DNA from: an uncultured bacterium
GTDB taxonomy: Bacteria > Verrucomicrobiota > Kiritimatiellia > RFP12 > UBA1067
Reading direction: 5' to 3'
NCBI GenBank assembly: GCA_902799715.1
Contig: CADCBS010000026.1
Location: 15,084 to 52,506, forward strand
DNA: 37,423 nt
Under the pieces are notes generated by a model, which saw nothing but the letters and a program-made list of their open reading frames with translations, had not been told where the DNA came from and searched no databases. A program made the position numbers and the translations under genes. Position 1 is the first letter of the stretch, and every line of letters starts with the position of its first letter. Shown piece after piece: positions 7,208 through 15,396 of the stretch.

Positions 7208-8586
7208 CGAGGCGCGACTTCCTGAAAGGCGCGCGGACGCCGGAACAGGAACGGCCGCAGGCGCCGGCCGCGAAAAACACGCGCATGACCATGCGGCGCG
7301 ACGCGCACGGCGACGCGGTTTCGCTGCTGGGGTACGGCATGATGCGCCTGCCGACCGTGGACGGCAGGCACGCGAACGGCTGGGCGCCGGGCGCGAGCAG
7401 CGACAGGATCGACCAGGAGATGGTCAACCGCGAGGTGGACTACGCCATAGAGCACGGCGTGAACTATTTCGACACCTCCCCGGCGTACTGCCGCGGCGAG
7501 TCCGAGACGGTGACGGGCATCGCGCTTTCGCGCCATCCGCGCGGCTCGTACAAGATCGCCACCAAGCTTTCCAATTTCGCGCCGCAGACGTGGCCGCTCG
7601 AAAAAGGGAAGCAGATGTTCGAGAACTCGCTGAAGGCCCTTCGCACGGACTACATAGACTACTATCTGCTGCACTCCATCGGCAACGGCGACAAGACGAT
7701 GGGCAACGACGGCTTCCGCACCTTCAAGGCGCGCTACGTGGACAACGGCGCCATCGACTGGCTCGCCGCGGAGCGCAAGGCGGGGCGCATACGAAATCTC
7801 GGCTTTTCGTACCACGGCGACGTGCGCGCGTTCAAGTGGTGCATGGACAACCACGGGAAGTACAAGTGGGACTTCTGCCAGATCCAGATGAACTACGTGG
7901 ACTGGCGCCACGCCAAGGAAGTGAACAAGCGCAACGAGAACGGCGAATACCTGTACGGCGAACTCGAAAAGCGCGGCATCCCGGTGGTGGTCATGGAGCC
8001 GCTGCTCGGCGGCAGGCTCGCGCGCTTCGACAAGACGCTCGCGTCGTTCCTGAAGCCGCTCGACCCGCAGGCGACGCTGGCCGAATGGTCGTTCCGCTTC
8101 TGCGGCCACTGGCCGCGCGTGATGACCTGCCTTTCGGGCATGACCGAAATGCAGTACGTAGAGGAGAACTGCCGCACGTTCTCGCCGCTGCGCCCGCTCG
8201 ACGGGCGCGAGCTGGCCGTGCTGGAGGCCGCCGCGGTCGCGTACCTGCGCGGCATGACGATTCCGTGCACCGACTGCAAGTACTGCATGCCATGCCCCTA
8301 CGGCATAGACATCCCCGGCATATTCTCCGTGTGGAACGACGCATGCGCCCACGACCGCGTGCCGATGGAAGGCCGTGCGGACTTCGCGGAGCGGCGCACG
8401 GACTTCCTGCGCGGATACGAGGCGCGCATCCCGCAGCTGCGCCGGTGCGAACGCTGCGTAGGCTGCGGCGTGTGCGCCCCGCACTGCCCGCAGTCGATAA
8501 AGATACCCGACGAGATGGTCCGTCTCGACGGATTCATCGAAAACCTCAGGCAGAGCATCGCGCGCGACGGCGCGTCCGAAGACTGA
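7189..8586 (+). CDS. Aldo/keto reductase with C-terminal 4Fe-4S domain
   Basis: A 465-residue protein. The AKR barrel (residues about 35-330) has the catalytic tetrad Asp95, Tyr100, Lys126 and His162 (FDTSPAY, ATKLS, LLHS). The C-terminus has ferredoxin-type cysteine clusters CTDCKYCMPCPYG and CERCVGCGVCAPHCP. Proteins with this layout may pass electrons between a sugar, alcohol or ketone substrate and iron-sulfur carriers. The N-terminus starts like a Tat signal (MTRRDFLKG) but is followed by polar sequence instead of a hydrophobic stretch, so export is doubtful. AAGGAG lies 5 bp before the ATG, inside the end of larC. The NapH-like and NapG-like genes follow and are its probable electron partners. 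The substrate is unknown. Confidence 0.88.
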   Translation: MGTNDMTRRDFLKGARTPEQERPQAPAAKNTRMTMRRDAHGDAVSLLGYGMMRLPTVDGRHANGWAPGASSDRIDQEMVNREVDYAIEHGVNYFDTSPAYCRGESETVTGIALSRHPRGSYKIATKLSNFAPQTWPLEKGKQMFENSLKALRTDYIDYYLLHSIGNGDKTMGNDGFRTFKARYVDNGAIDWLAAERKAGRIRNLGFSYHGDVRAFKWCMDNHGKYKWDFCQIQMNYVDWRHAKEVNKRNENGEYLYGELEKRGIPVVVMEPLLGGRLARFDKTLASFLKPLDPQATLAEWSFRFCGHWPRVMTCLSGMTEMQYVEENCRTFSPLRPLDGRELAVLEAAAVAYLRGMTIPCTDCKYCMPCPYGIDIPGIFSVWNDACAHDRVPMEGRADFAERRTDFLRGYEARIPQLRRCERCVGCGVCAPHCPQSIKIPDEMVRLDGFIENLRQSIARDGASED

Positions 8587-8609
8587 TTCCGGAAAGGGGG
8601 AACGCAACC

Positions 8610-9362
8610 ATGGACGCATCCAAGATATCGCGCCTGGCGCTGAAATACGGCGTGCGGCGCTGGGCGGCCCTGCTCGTGGGCATCGCCAACACGCTCGCGA
8701 TCGCGACGCTGTTCTTCACCGAGCCTGACGCCGTGGAGCCGGCCTCGACCGCATGGGAATGGTGGCCGTGGATCGCGCGCGCGCAGTTCATGCCGGCCGT
8801 GCTGGCGCTCGACTTCGCCGTGCTCGCCGGAATCGCCGCCGCCACGGTCCTGCTGGGCCGGATATACTGCGAGTCGGTCTGTCCGCTCGGAGTGTTCCAG
8901 GACGTCCTGCGCACGGCCTCGTGCACGCGCCGCCTGTCCGTGCGGCGCGTGTGCCCGCGCCTGCCGTCGTCGAAGCCGGAATGGGCGGTGCGCCTTGCGA
9001 TCCTCGCCGCGACCGTCGCCGCGGCGGCCGCCGGCTTCGGCGCGTTCTGGCTCGATCCGTACGCGATATTCTGCCGCGCGCTTGCGGTTTTCCCGATAGA
9101 GGAGACGGATGCCGCGTTCGCGCTCCTGGCGGCGATCCCGTTCGAGGCCGTGGCCATCCTGTCCTTCGTGGGCAAGGGCCGCGTCTGGTGCAACGTGATA
9201 TGCCCCGTCGGCACTGTATTCGCGCTCGCCACGAAAAAGGAAGCGTTCGCCACGCCGTTCCGCCGCTCGTGCGGCGAATGCCGCGCCTGCTTCCCGAAGA
9301 CAGCCCAGGCGCCTGCGGCGGAGAGCGCCGCCCCCGCCAAGGCCCCGCCAGACAGAACATGA
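8610..9362 (+). CDS. NapH-like membrane 4Fe-4S protein
   Basis: A 250-residue membrane protein with about four hydrophobic segments, near residues 18-36, 60-85, 128-150 and 165-190. Two CxxxCP motifs characteristic of the NapH/NosR/RdxA family are present, CESVCPLG and CNVICPVG, plus a C-terminal CGECRAC. In the family these proteins take electrons from the quinone pool and pass them to periplasmic or cytoplasmic Fe-S partners. GGGGGA precedes the ATG. It stands between the AKR-ferredoxin gene and a NapG-like gene, which makes the three a plausible electron-transfer unit. Confidence 0.85.
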   Translation: MDASKISRLALKYGVRRWAALLVGIANTLAIATLFFTEPDAVEPASTAWEWWPWIARAQFMPAVLALDFAVLAGIAAATVLLGRIYCESVCPLGVFQDVLRTASCTRRLSVRRVCPRLPSSKPEWAVRLAILAATVAAAAAGFGAFWLDPYAIFCRALAVFPIEETDAAFALLAAIPFEAVAILSFVGKGRVWCNVICPVGTVFALATKKEAFATPFRRSCGECRACFPKTAQAPAAESAAPAKAPPDRT

Positions 9363-9373
9363 GGAGAACAGCC

Positions 9374-10060
9374 ATGGAACTTACGAGAAGAACGTTCATA
9401 GCGGCCGCTGCCGCGGCCGGAGCCGCGGCAGCGGCGGAAAAGACCACAGACGGCGGATTCGCCGAAGTGTCGCGCCCGGGCTCGCCCCGGCGCGAACATC
9501 CGGTCCTGCCGCCCGGCGCGGGGAGCGACCGCGCGTTCGCCGCCCGGTGCGTAGGCTGCCAGCTTTGCGTGAAGGCCTGCCCCAACAAGGTCCTGCGCCC
9601 GTCGAAAGGCGCGAACAGGCCGCGGCCCGAAATGGGCTTCGAGCGCGGATGGTGCCGCCCGGAGTGCGTGAAGTGCGGCGAGGTGTGCCCCGCCGGCGCG
9701 ATACGCAGGCTGAAGCGCGAAGAGAAGAAATTCGTCCACGCCGGCCATGCCGTGTGGAACAAGGGCGCGTGCATAGCGGCCAAGGACGGCGTGCGATGCA
9801 CAGTGTGCAAGCGCAAATGCCCGCACGGCGCGATAACGCTCGTGCCGCTCGATCCGGACGATCCGTCCGGTCCGCAGGTTCCGGTGGTCGACGACGTGAA
9901 ATGCGTGGGCTGCGGGGCGTGCGAGCACCTGTGCCCGGCGCGCCCGATGCCCGGCATGGCGGTGCAGGGATACGTGAAGCAGACCGAGACTTCCCCCATG
10001 CCCGCCACGGCCGCGAAGTTCCCCGAAAACGCCGTGTGGCAGGGATTGCGCCTGGCTTGA
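9374..10060 (+). CDS. NapG-like Tat-exported ferredoxin
   Basis: A 228-residue polyferredoxin. The N-terminus is a full Tat signal, MELTRRTFIAAAAAAGAA, so export with folded Fe-S clusters is expected. Cysteine clusters follow: CVGCQLCVKACP, CVKCGEVCP, CTVCKRKCP and CVGCGACEHLCPARP, enough for four 4Fe-4S clusters, as in NapG. GAGGAG precedes the ATG and the gene starts 11 bp after the NapH-like stop. It is the last gene of the operon, ending 40 bp before the terminator. Confidence 0.88.
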   Translation: MELTRRTFIAAAAAAGAAAAAEKTTDGGFAEVSRPGSPRREHPVLPPGAGSDRAFAARCVGCQLCVKACPNKVLRPSKGANRPRPEMGFERGWCRPECVKCGEVCPAGAIRRLKREEKKFVHAGHAVWNKGACIAAKDGVRCTVCKRKCPHGAITLVPLDPDDPSGPQVPVVDDVKCVGCGACEHLCPARPMPGMAVQGYVKQTETSPMPATAAKFPENAVWQGLRLA

Positions 10061-10100
10061 CGCAAACCCGCCGGCCGCCCGCCGGCGAATCCGGAACGCG

Positions 10101-10132
10101 AAAAAGGCCCGGCGGATCCGCCGGGCCTTTTT
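10101..10132. terminator. Bidirectional intrinsic terminator
   Basis: The 32-bp segment is a perfect inverted repeat, AAAAAGGCCCGGCGGA on the left and its complement on the right, ending in TTTTT. It serves both the plus-strand lar operon and the convergent minus-strand surface-protein gene whose stop is at 10172. Confidence 0.93.
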
Positions 10133-10171
10133 ATATTCGCGTCCACCGCGGGACGCGGCGCCGCCTGCGCG

Positions 10172-13100
10172 TCACGGCGCGGGGGCTATCGTCACGGCGA
10201 CGCGGAAGCGCTGGAACCCGGCCGAGCCCGACGAAGCGTCGTACTTCAGCGTCACAGGCTGCCCCGCGGCCGCGACGACGGGGTTGCCGGCATCGATCCA
10301 TTCCGTGCCGTTCCACCTCTGGAGCCTGCACGTCACGGCGACGCCGTCGGCGCCTGCGGGCTTCAGCAGGTTCTTCGCGACCAGGGCGATTTCGCCATCC
10401 TGCGTCTGCGCCCCGGGCGCGCCTTCGCACAGCACCACCGAAGACGCGTCCTGCGGATCGAGGCCCAGGAAGTACGACTGCCACGCCGGGATGCCGTTCG
10501 CGCCGGCTGTCGCGAGGGCGGCGACGGAAGCGATGCCGTGCGACACGGCCCAGCCGCGCGGAACGGTGTACGTCTCGCCGGAGTCTTCGACTTCGACCGC
10601 AGTCGTGTCGCCGGCCGCCGCGAGCGAATACACGGTCGACGAACCGTCGGACGACGTCCAGACATGATACCCTTCCACGCCGCTCGAAGGAGCCGGGGAA
10701 AGCGTCAAGCCCGTAACCGTCAGCGTCGCCGCCGCATCCGTCAGGACGATGCCGCCGGTGGCGGCGAGAGTTCCGCTGCCGATGACAACCGCCGTTCCGC
10801 CAATCTTTATCGCCGCGACCGTCACGCCGCCGGCCTCGTTCACCGGAGCGCCGCCGTCTATCACGACAGTATCGAGAGTGGACGGAGCGCGGGTGGCCGC
10901 ATCGCCTTCGGCAGAGCCGACTTTCCACTTGTCCGGCCTTCCCCATGGTTGAGACGTCGATCCGGTGCCGGCCCAGAAATATGTCGTAGCTTTGGGGTTC
11001 TTTGCATAGGCGACGATGCCGTCCGCATCAGGTTCGCCGGCAGCGAGTTCATATTCCTCTGAACTTGGCGCGACGGACACCGTCACTCCTGTGGAGCATT
11101 TGAACTTGATTGTCTTGCTGAGTGTAGCCCACGACATTTTGGAAAGGTTGACGGATATCGCCACATCCGTACCGAAAAAGACGGCGAAATAAGAATACGC
11201 CTTCTCGGTGCCCATGCCTCTATACGAATCCACATCATCCACCGCAGCCTGGGCCGTGGGATAGTAATGGGCCGTGCCATCCGTATCGACAACCGCCGCC
11301 TGGTACATGGCGAGCCTGTCGTTGGCGTCCTTGTAGTAGCCCTCCGGCACCGCGGAATCGTCGAGCACCGTGACATCGGCGAACGTCCCGCCGGCAGCCT
11401 CGGCCGCCTCGATGGCTTTCGCAAATGTCTCGTACTGCACGCCATCATACTCGGCGACATACGTGACCGCAGGATATACCTTGAGTGCGTCACCGTCGAC
11501 TGCAAGACGATAGGCACTATCCACGGCAAACGTGCCGACGCTGGAAACGCCACCAGAAATCAGCATAACGCCGCTAGCGGTAATGCTCTCTGAAATTGCG
11601 CTGACATCAACCGCAACAGTACCACTGCCAGGAGTCGTAACCGTACCGGAAACAGTCAACTCACTCGCCCCCGCCTTGAAGGTCGCGCCATCGCTGAACG
11701 TCAGGCTGCCTTCGAGCGTTCCCGTGCCGCCGAACGTGCCCGCAACCGTCGTCGCACCAATCCACGTGCCCGTGAGGTTCACCGCCGCGCCGGATTCGAC
11801 GGCAAGTCCCGTACTTTCAGCATCCACATGTGTTGCCGAAATGGTCAGCGTACCAGATGTCGTTGCACCAGGGGCGACAATAAGTGACCGGAAGCGATGA
11901 GGATTAGACGTCCAGAAATTTCCACTCCATGTCGTATCCTTCGCCTGGAGTACCCGCAAGTCTCTATCGCCAGCTGACCCGCTCCAGTCACTACGGAGAT
12001 ACCCGTTACCGGCAAGACTGCCAATCGTAATTTCCAAACCAGGTATGCGATGCAGGAAGCCTGCGGTCAATCTATTGTCAACCGTCATTGCAGTTGGGAA
12101 ATTGTTTGTGGAAATACACCTGTAGGCAGTCCCATCAAGTCTTAACGTACCAGTTCCCTGGATCCTTGCATAATCTACGTTCATGTCGTCAGCGTTGCTG
12201 TTTGTAACGAGCGTGAAGACGCCATTGTCGGTCGTGGTGATGGTCGTGCCGCCGCCGAACTTGTCAAGATTGGGGGCGCGGAGTTCGCCATCGACCTTGA
12301 TGCCGCCGACAGCCCACCATGTGCCGGAAGTCTGTTGCGGCGTGACAACCGCTCCCTCGGAGATATAAATCGTACCAGCCGTCAAGTTGTCGCTCTCAGG
12401 TATTGTAGAGCCGAAGACAACGCACTTGTTGTTCAGTCCGATCGTGCCGGTGAAGCCCGACCAATCGTCCGTAATGTTGAATACGACTGTTACAGCACTA
12501 CCGTCACCGCTGATTGTGCCAGAACCGAGAAGTGTTCCAACCTTGAAAGCAGATGCCTTGCCAGAGCCACCGTTATTCAGATACAGCGTTCCGGTAATCT
12601 TGAGCTTGGGCGTGCAAGTATAACCGGTTTCAAGCCAACCAGTGACATTGTTCATTTCAACGACTGAACCGCTGTTGCCGTAGTCATTGAACTTGAGCCA
12701 CACGCCTGTACGGCTATCGCCCACCATGTTAGTGACATCCTTGACCTGCACGGTACCTGTCCAATCGGCATTCTTCCACCAAGCGTTGCCTGACACAGTA
12801 GGCGCACGTCCGGTGAACACAACCGTGCCGGCGCCACTCACCGCCTTTGTCGTATGAGAACTGGCCAACGTTCCATCGACGTTGAGCGTACCGTTTACCA
12901 CAAAGCCGCCGTTGGCAGTCCATGTCTTGCCGGATGGAACGGTCATGGTAACTCCAGACCTGATTTCGAGCTTGCCATTCGGATTTGTCGAAGCCGAATA
13001 GTCTGGCTGGGAACCGCCCACATAGACATACTTACCAGTCAGGTTGAATGCGCCCGTGAAACCGCTGGCGTCAACAATGTAGATATGCTCGCCAAGACCG

Positions 13101-15112
13101 CTGCCCTGGGTCTTGAGCGTGCCAGTACCCTTAAGGGTGTTGATCTTCACCAAATTTCCACCCCAGCCATTGTTGTATGTGAAGGCTACGGTTTCGCCCT
13201 CGTCCACAAGTTCAAGAGGAACGGTATGAACATAAGTGCTGCTATTCCAGGAGCTGGTCTGCAAGTAACCGGACACGCCGGTAAAGCGGACGGTCGAACC
13301 GGCATTGCCAAACTTGGTGCCCTCGAACGCAGAGACAGCCTGGTTTTTGATCCAGACAGTGCCGGACCATCCGATATTCGACCAGCCCTTGCCTTCGACA
13401 GGAGCTGTGCCATCATACACGACCGTGCCAGCGCCGATGAATGTGGTGCCGTCAAGGCGATCGGCGTTGACGTTCATCGTCTTCGCGGAACCATCAAGCG
13501 TGAGCGTCCCCTGCCCGATCACGTAAACCGTGCCCGACAACGTTTTTGCCTCGTTGACCGTGTAGGTCGTGGCGCCGGAGACCTCGATGATGAGATCGCC
13601 CTCGCCCGCTTCCGGCTTGACCTCGATGATCTGGATAGCCGCAATGCAGCCTCTCGCATTAGAAGCCCCGCCTGCGCGGTGTCCAACGACCGTAAGAGTC
13701 GATCCAGAAAGTGCTTCTGTCACGAGAACATTGCCGCCCTCGGCAATAGCGTTGGCACTATCCTGTGCGCCAGAAGCGCCCCACGCTGTCGCACCTTCCG
13801 ACAAGGCGTCGTTTACATACGTATAGTTCGTGCCATTGATGGTGTCATAGCCAAACGGAACGCTTCCCGAGTCTGTCGAATGATAAACGAGGACGCGGTA
13901 CTTGTAGTAGGGGATGCCAGTTACAGTGACCGTCGGCGTGGAATTGCCTGCATTCTCGTCAATATAGCCATGGAGGGGGTTGCTCGATGGCGTGAGGCTG
14001 TTGCAGCTATAGCTGCCGCGAGTGCCCGAAATCGAGACACTCACGCCGGAAGCCACGGAGGCCGCGCCCGTGGAATCGATGGCGTTGACGGTGTTGAACG
14101 TGGCATTGTTGGCGACGACAAAGTTGTTCCAGGAAGTGCCGGGAACCGCATATCCTTCCAGACCAACATCTGCGCTTGTCGTGAGGCCGTTAGCAGCGCC
14201 GGACGTGAAGTTGATGTCGATTGAGGGCTTGTAGGTCTTAGGCTCGTATGTTGCGCCATCCACATAGTAAAGCATAATGCCCGTAGAGGTTTGGACGAGT
14301 TCGCAGGAGCCAACGCGATCAGCCGTCGTGAGCGTGGTCGCGCCCGTCGTGCTGATTGTGATTGTGGCAAGATTCTCGGTTCCGGCAAGCGTCGAACCAT
14401 CTGTCGCATAGACCTTGATTGCGGCGTCGGCGGTAAACGTCTTGGTGGTCGATGTGAATGAAACGAGCGTCTTGGAGGCAACTCGCGAAGTGCCGGAAAG
14501 CGTGACGTCGGCCCGCTTGATCACATGAGCAGCCCGTTCCAGCGCTTTATAAGCAACACTCCCCTCGCCAGCAAGGTAGTAGTCAATCGTCAAGCCTTGA
14601 TCCGTACCATTGTTCAAATCCGCATTCCAAGTGACACCGTTTTCATTGGCAACATAGTAACTCAATGTTTGGCCGTTCTGGCCAAGATTGCCGCCACCCC
14701 AGCCATCGATGATGATAGAGGAAGTGTTATCGACTGTCAGCCACATCCCGGCATTGCCCTGGATCTTGCCGACATGCGACAACGTTATGGTTGCGTTACT
14801 GTATGCGCCGACGCATAGATTCCAGCCGTCAATCGCGGTGGAGGTCGAAACCGTCGCATTACTGACAAGCGCTGGGTCGTAGTTACCACTTGAAACGAAT
14901 GGTACCTTTGATTCCTCCTTTAGTTGCCAGTTGGCCGCGTCATTCCATTCCGTCGCGGTTCCGCCGGCGCCGCCGGTGAAGACGTTCTCATAAGTCTCCG
15001 TCGCGCCGGTGACGGGATTCGTCTTTGTTTCCGCGAAGGCGGCCGCCGGCGCAAGAGCGCCCGCCGCGAGCATGACGGCCGCGGAGACTGCGGAGAGGGT
15101 GGTGTTTTTCAT
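10172..15112 (-). CDS. Giant secreted beta-strand repeat surface protein
   Basis: A 1646-residue protein with a signal peptide MKNTTLSAVSAAVMLAAGAL ending near AFA-ET. The start at 15112 is chosen because AAAGGAG lies 8 bp upstream and the signal peptide begins there. The body is Gly/Thr/Ser/Val-rich beta-helix-type sequence. Two homologous modules start near residues 557 and 757 (GAGTVVYDGTAP, GAGTVVFTGRAP) and repeat a WxGTVxVK pattern and a later GxGTL segment. Motifs such as GTLTLDGSA and GTGTLEGSLTF resemble autotransporter-associated beta-strand repeats. The C-terminus has GIPAWQSYFLGLDP and then a beta-sandwich-like tail, a pattern I associate with Kiritimatiellota surface proteins. 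No outer-membrane barrel or sorting anchor is seen. Function is unknown; adhesion or a polysaccharide-facing surface layer is possible. The middle part is less GC-rich than the flanks. Confidence 0.85.
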   Translation of the reverse strand: MKNTTLSAVSAAVMLAAGALAPAAAFAETKTNPVTGATETYENVFTGGAGGTATEWNDAANWQLKEESKVPFVSSGNYDPALVSNATVSTSTAIDGWNLCVGAYSNATITLSHVGKIQGNAGMWLTVDNTSSIIIDGWGGGNLGQNGQTLSYYVANENGVTWNADLNNGTDQGLTIDYYLAGEGSVAYKALERAAHVIKRADVTLSGTSRVASKTLVSFTSTTKTFTADAAIKVYATDGSTLAGTENLATITISTTGATTLTTADRVGSCELVQTSTGIMLYYVDGATYEPKTYKPSIDINFTSGAANGLTTSADVGLEGYAVPGTSWNNFVVANNATFNTVNAIDSTGAASVASGVSVSISGTRGSYSCNSLTPSSNPLHGYIDENAGNSTPTVTVTGIPYYKYRVLVYHSTDSGSVPFGYDTINGTNYTYVNDALSEGATAWGASGAQDSANAIAEGGNVLVTEALSGSTLTVVGHRAGGASNARGCIAAIQIIEVKPEAGEGDLIIEVSGATTYTVNEAKTLSGTVYVIGQGTLTLDGSAKTMNVNADRLDGTTFIGAGTVVYDGTAPVEGKGWSNIGWSGTVWIKNQAVSAFEGTKFGNAGSTVRFTGVSGYLQTSSWNSSTYVHTVPLELVDEGETVAFTYNNGWGGNLVKINTLKGTGTLKTQGSGLGEHIYIVDASGFTGAFNLTGKYVYVGGSQPDYSASTNPNGKLEIRSGVTMTVPSGKTWTANGGFVVNGTLNVDGTLASSHTTKAVSGAGTVVFTGRAPTVSGNAWWKNADWTGTVQVKDVTNMVGDSRTGVWLKFNDYGNSGSVVEMNNVTGWLETGYTCTPKLKITGTLYLNNGGSGKASAFKVGTLLGSGTISGDGSAVTVVFNITDDWSGFTGTIGLNNKCVVFGSTIPESDNLTAGTIYISEGAVVTPQQTSGTWWAVGGIKVDGELRAPNLDKFGGGTTITTTDNGVFTLVTNSNADDMNVDYARIQGTGTLRLDGTAYRCISTNNFPTAMTVDNRLTAGFLHRIPGLEITIGSLAGNGYLRSDWSGSAGDRDLRVLQAKDTTWSGNFWTSNPHRFRSLIVAPGATTSGTLTISATHVDAESTGLAVESGAAVNLTGTWIGATTVAGTFGGTGTLEGSLTFSDGATFKAGASELTVSGTVTTPGSGTVAVDVSAISESITASGVMLISGGVSSVGTFAVDSAYRLAVDGDALKVYPAVTYVAEYDGVQYETFAKAIEAAEAAGGTFADVTVLDDSAVPEGYYKDANDRLAMYQAAVVDTDGTAHYYPTAQAAVDDVDSYRGMGTEKAYSYFAVFFGTDVAISVNLSKMSWATLSKTIKFKCSTGVTVSVAPSSEEYELAAGEPDADGIVAYAKNPKATTYFWAGTGSTSQPWGRPDKWKVGSAEGDAATRAPSTLDTVVIDGGAPVNEAGGVTVAAIKIGGTAVVIGSGTLAATGGIVLTDAAATLTVTGLTLSPAPSSGVEGYHVWTSSDGSSTVYSLAAAGDTTAVEVEDSGETYTVPRGWAVSHGIASVAALATAGANGIPAWQSYFLGLDPQDASSVVLCEGAPGAQTQDGEIALVAKNLLKPAGADGVAVTCRLQRWNGTEWIDAGNPVVAAAGQPVTLKYDASSGSAGFQRFRVAVTIAPAP

Positions 15113-15203
15113 TGATGCGCTCCTTTCGGGGGCGTCTGATGTTCTTTTTTGTAGCGCCCGGAAGCAGCATCCATCCAAGACACCTTGCCCCAAGCATGGC
15201 AAG

Positions 15204-15233
15204 AGTCTACCATATATGGCCGGCGGATGGCAA
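15204..15233 (-). promoter_or_regulatory. Promoter of the surface-protein gene
   Basis: Minus-strand extended -10 ATGGTAGACT (15204-15213) with -35 TTGCCA (15228-15233) at 18 bp. Transcription would start near 15197, giving a leader of about 85 nt with a clear AAAGGAG site. Confidence 0.6.
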
Positions 15234-15396
15234 ATCGCGGTGTTTTGGTGTAACTTGCCAAAGTAAATGTCCATAGTATATGGGCATTTAGCTGGACAAT
15301 TGAAATTTCGATAAAAAGAGGGGGGCTTATGCGGAAATTCTTTGAAGTCCCAAATTCTTGCCGCAACCGGCAAAGATTTTGCACCAACAGCGTTCT
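15234..15396. other. AT-richer intergenic stretch
   Basis: Between the surface-protein promoter and the methyltransferase stop there is about 160 bp of AT-richer DNA with no supported gene. It holds a purine run AAAAAGAGGGGGG near 15313-15325 and a small hairpin (listed separately). It marks the left edge of the restriction-modification block. Confidence 0.6.
15358..15373 (-). terminator. Possible weak terminator after the methyltransferase
   Basis: On the minus strand TTGCCG-GTTG-CGGCAA forms a 6-bp hairpin 24 bp after the methyltransferase stop, followed by GAATTTG rather than a clean T run. It is weak and may not terminate efficiently. Confidence 0.3.
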
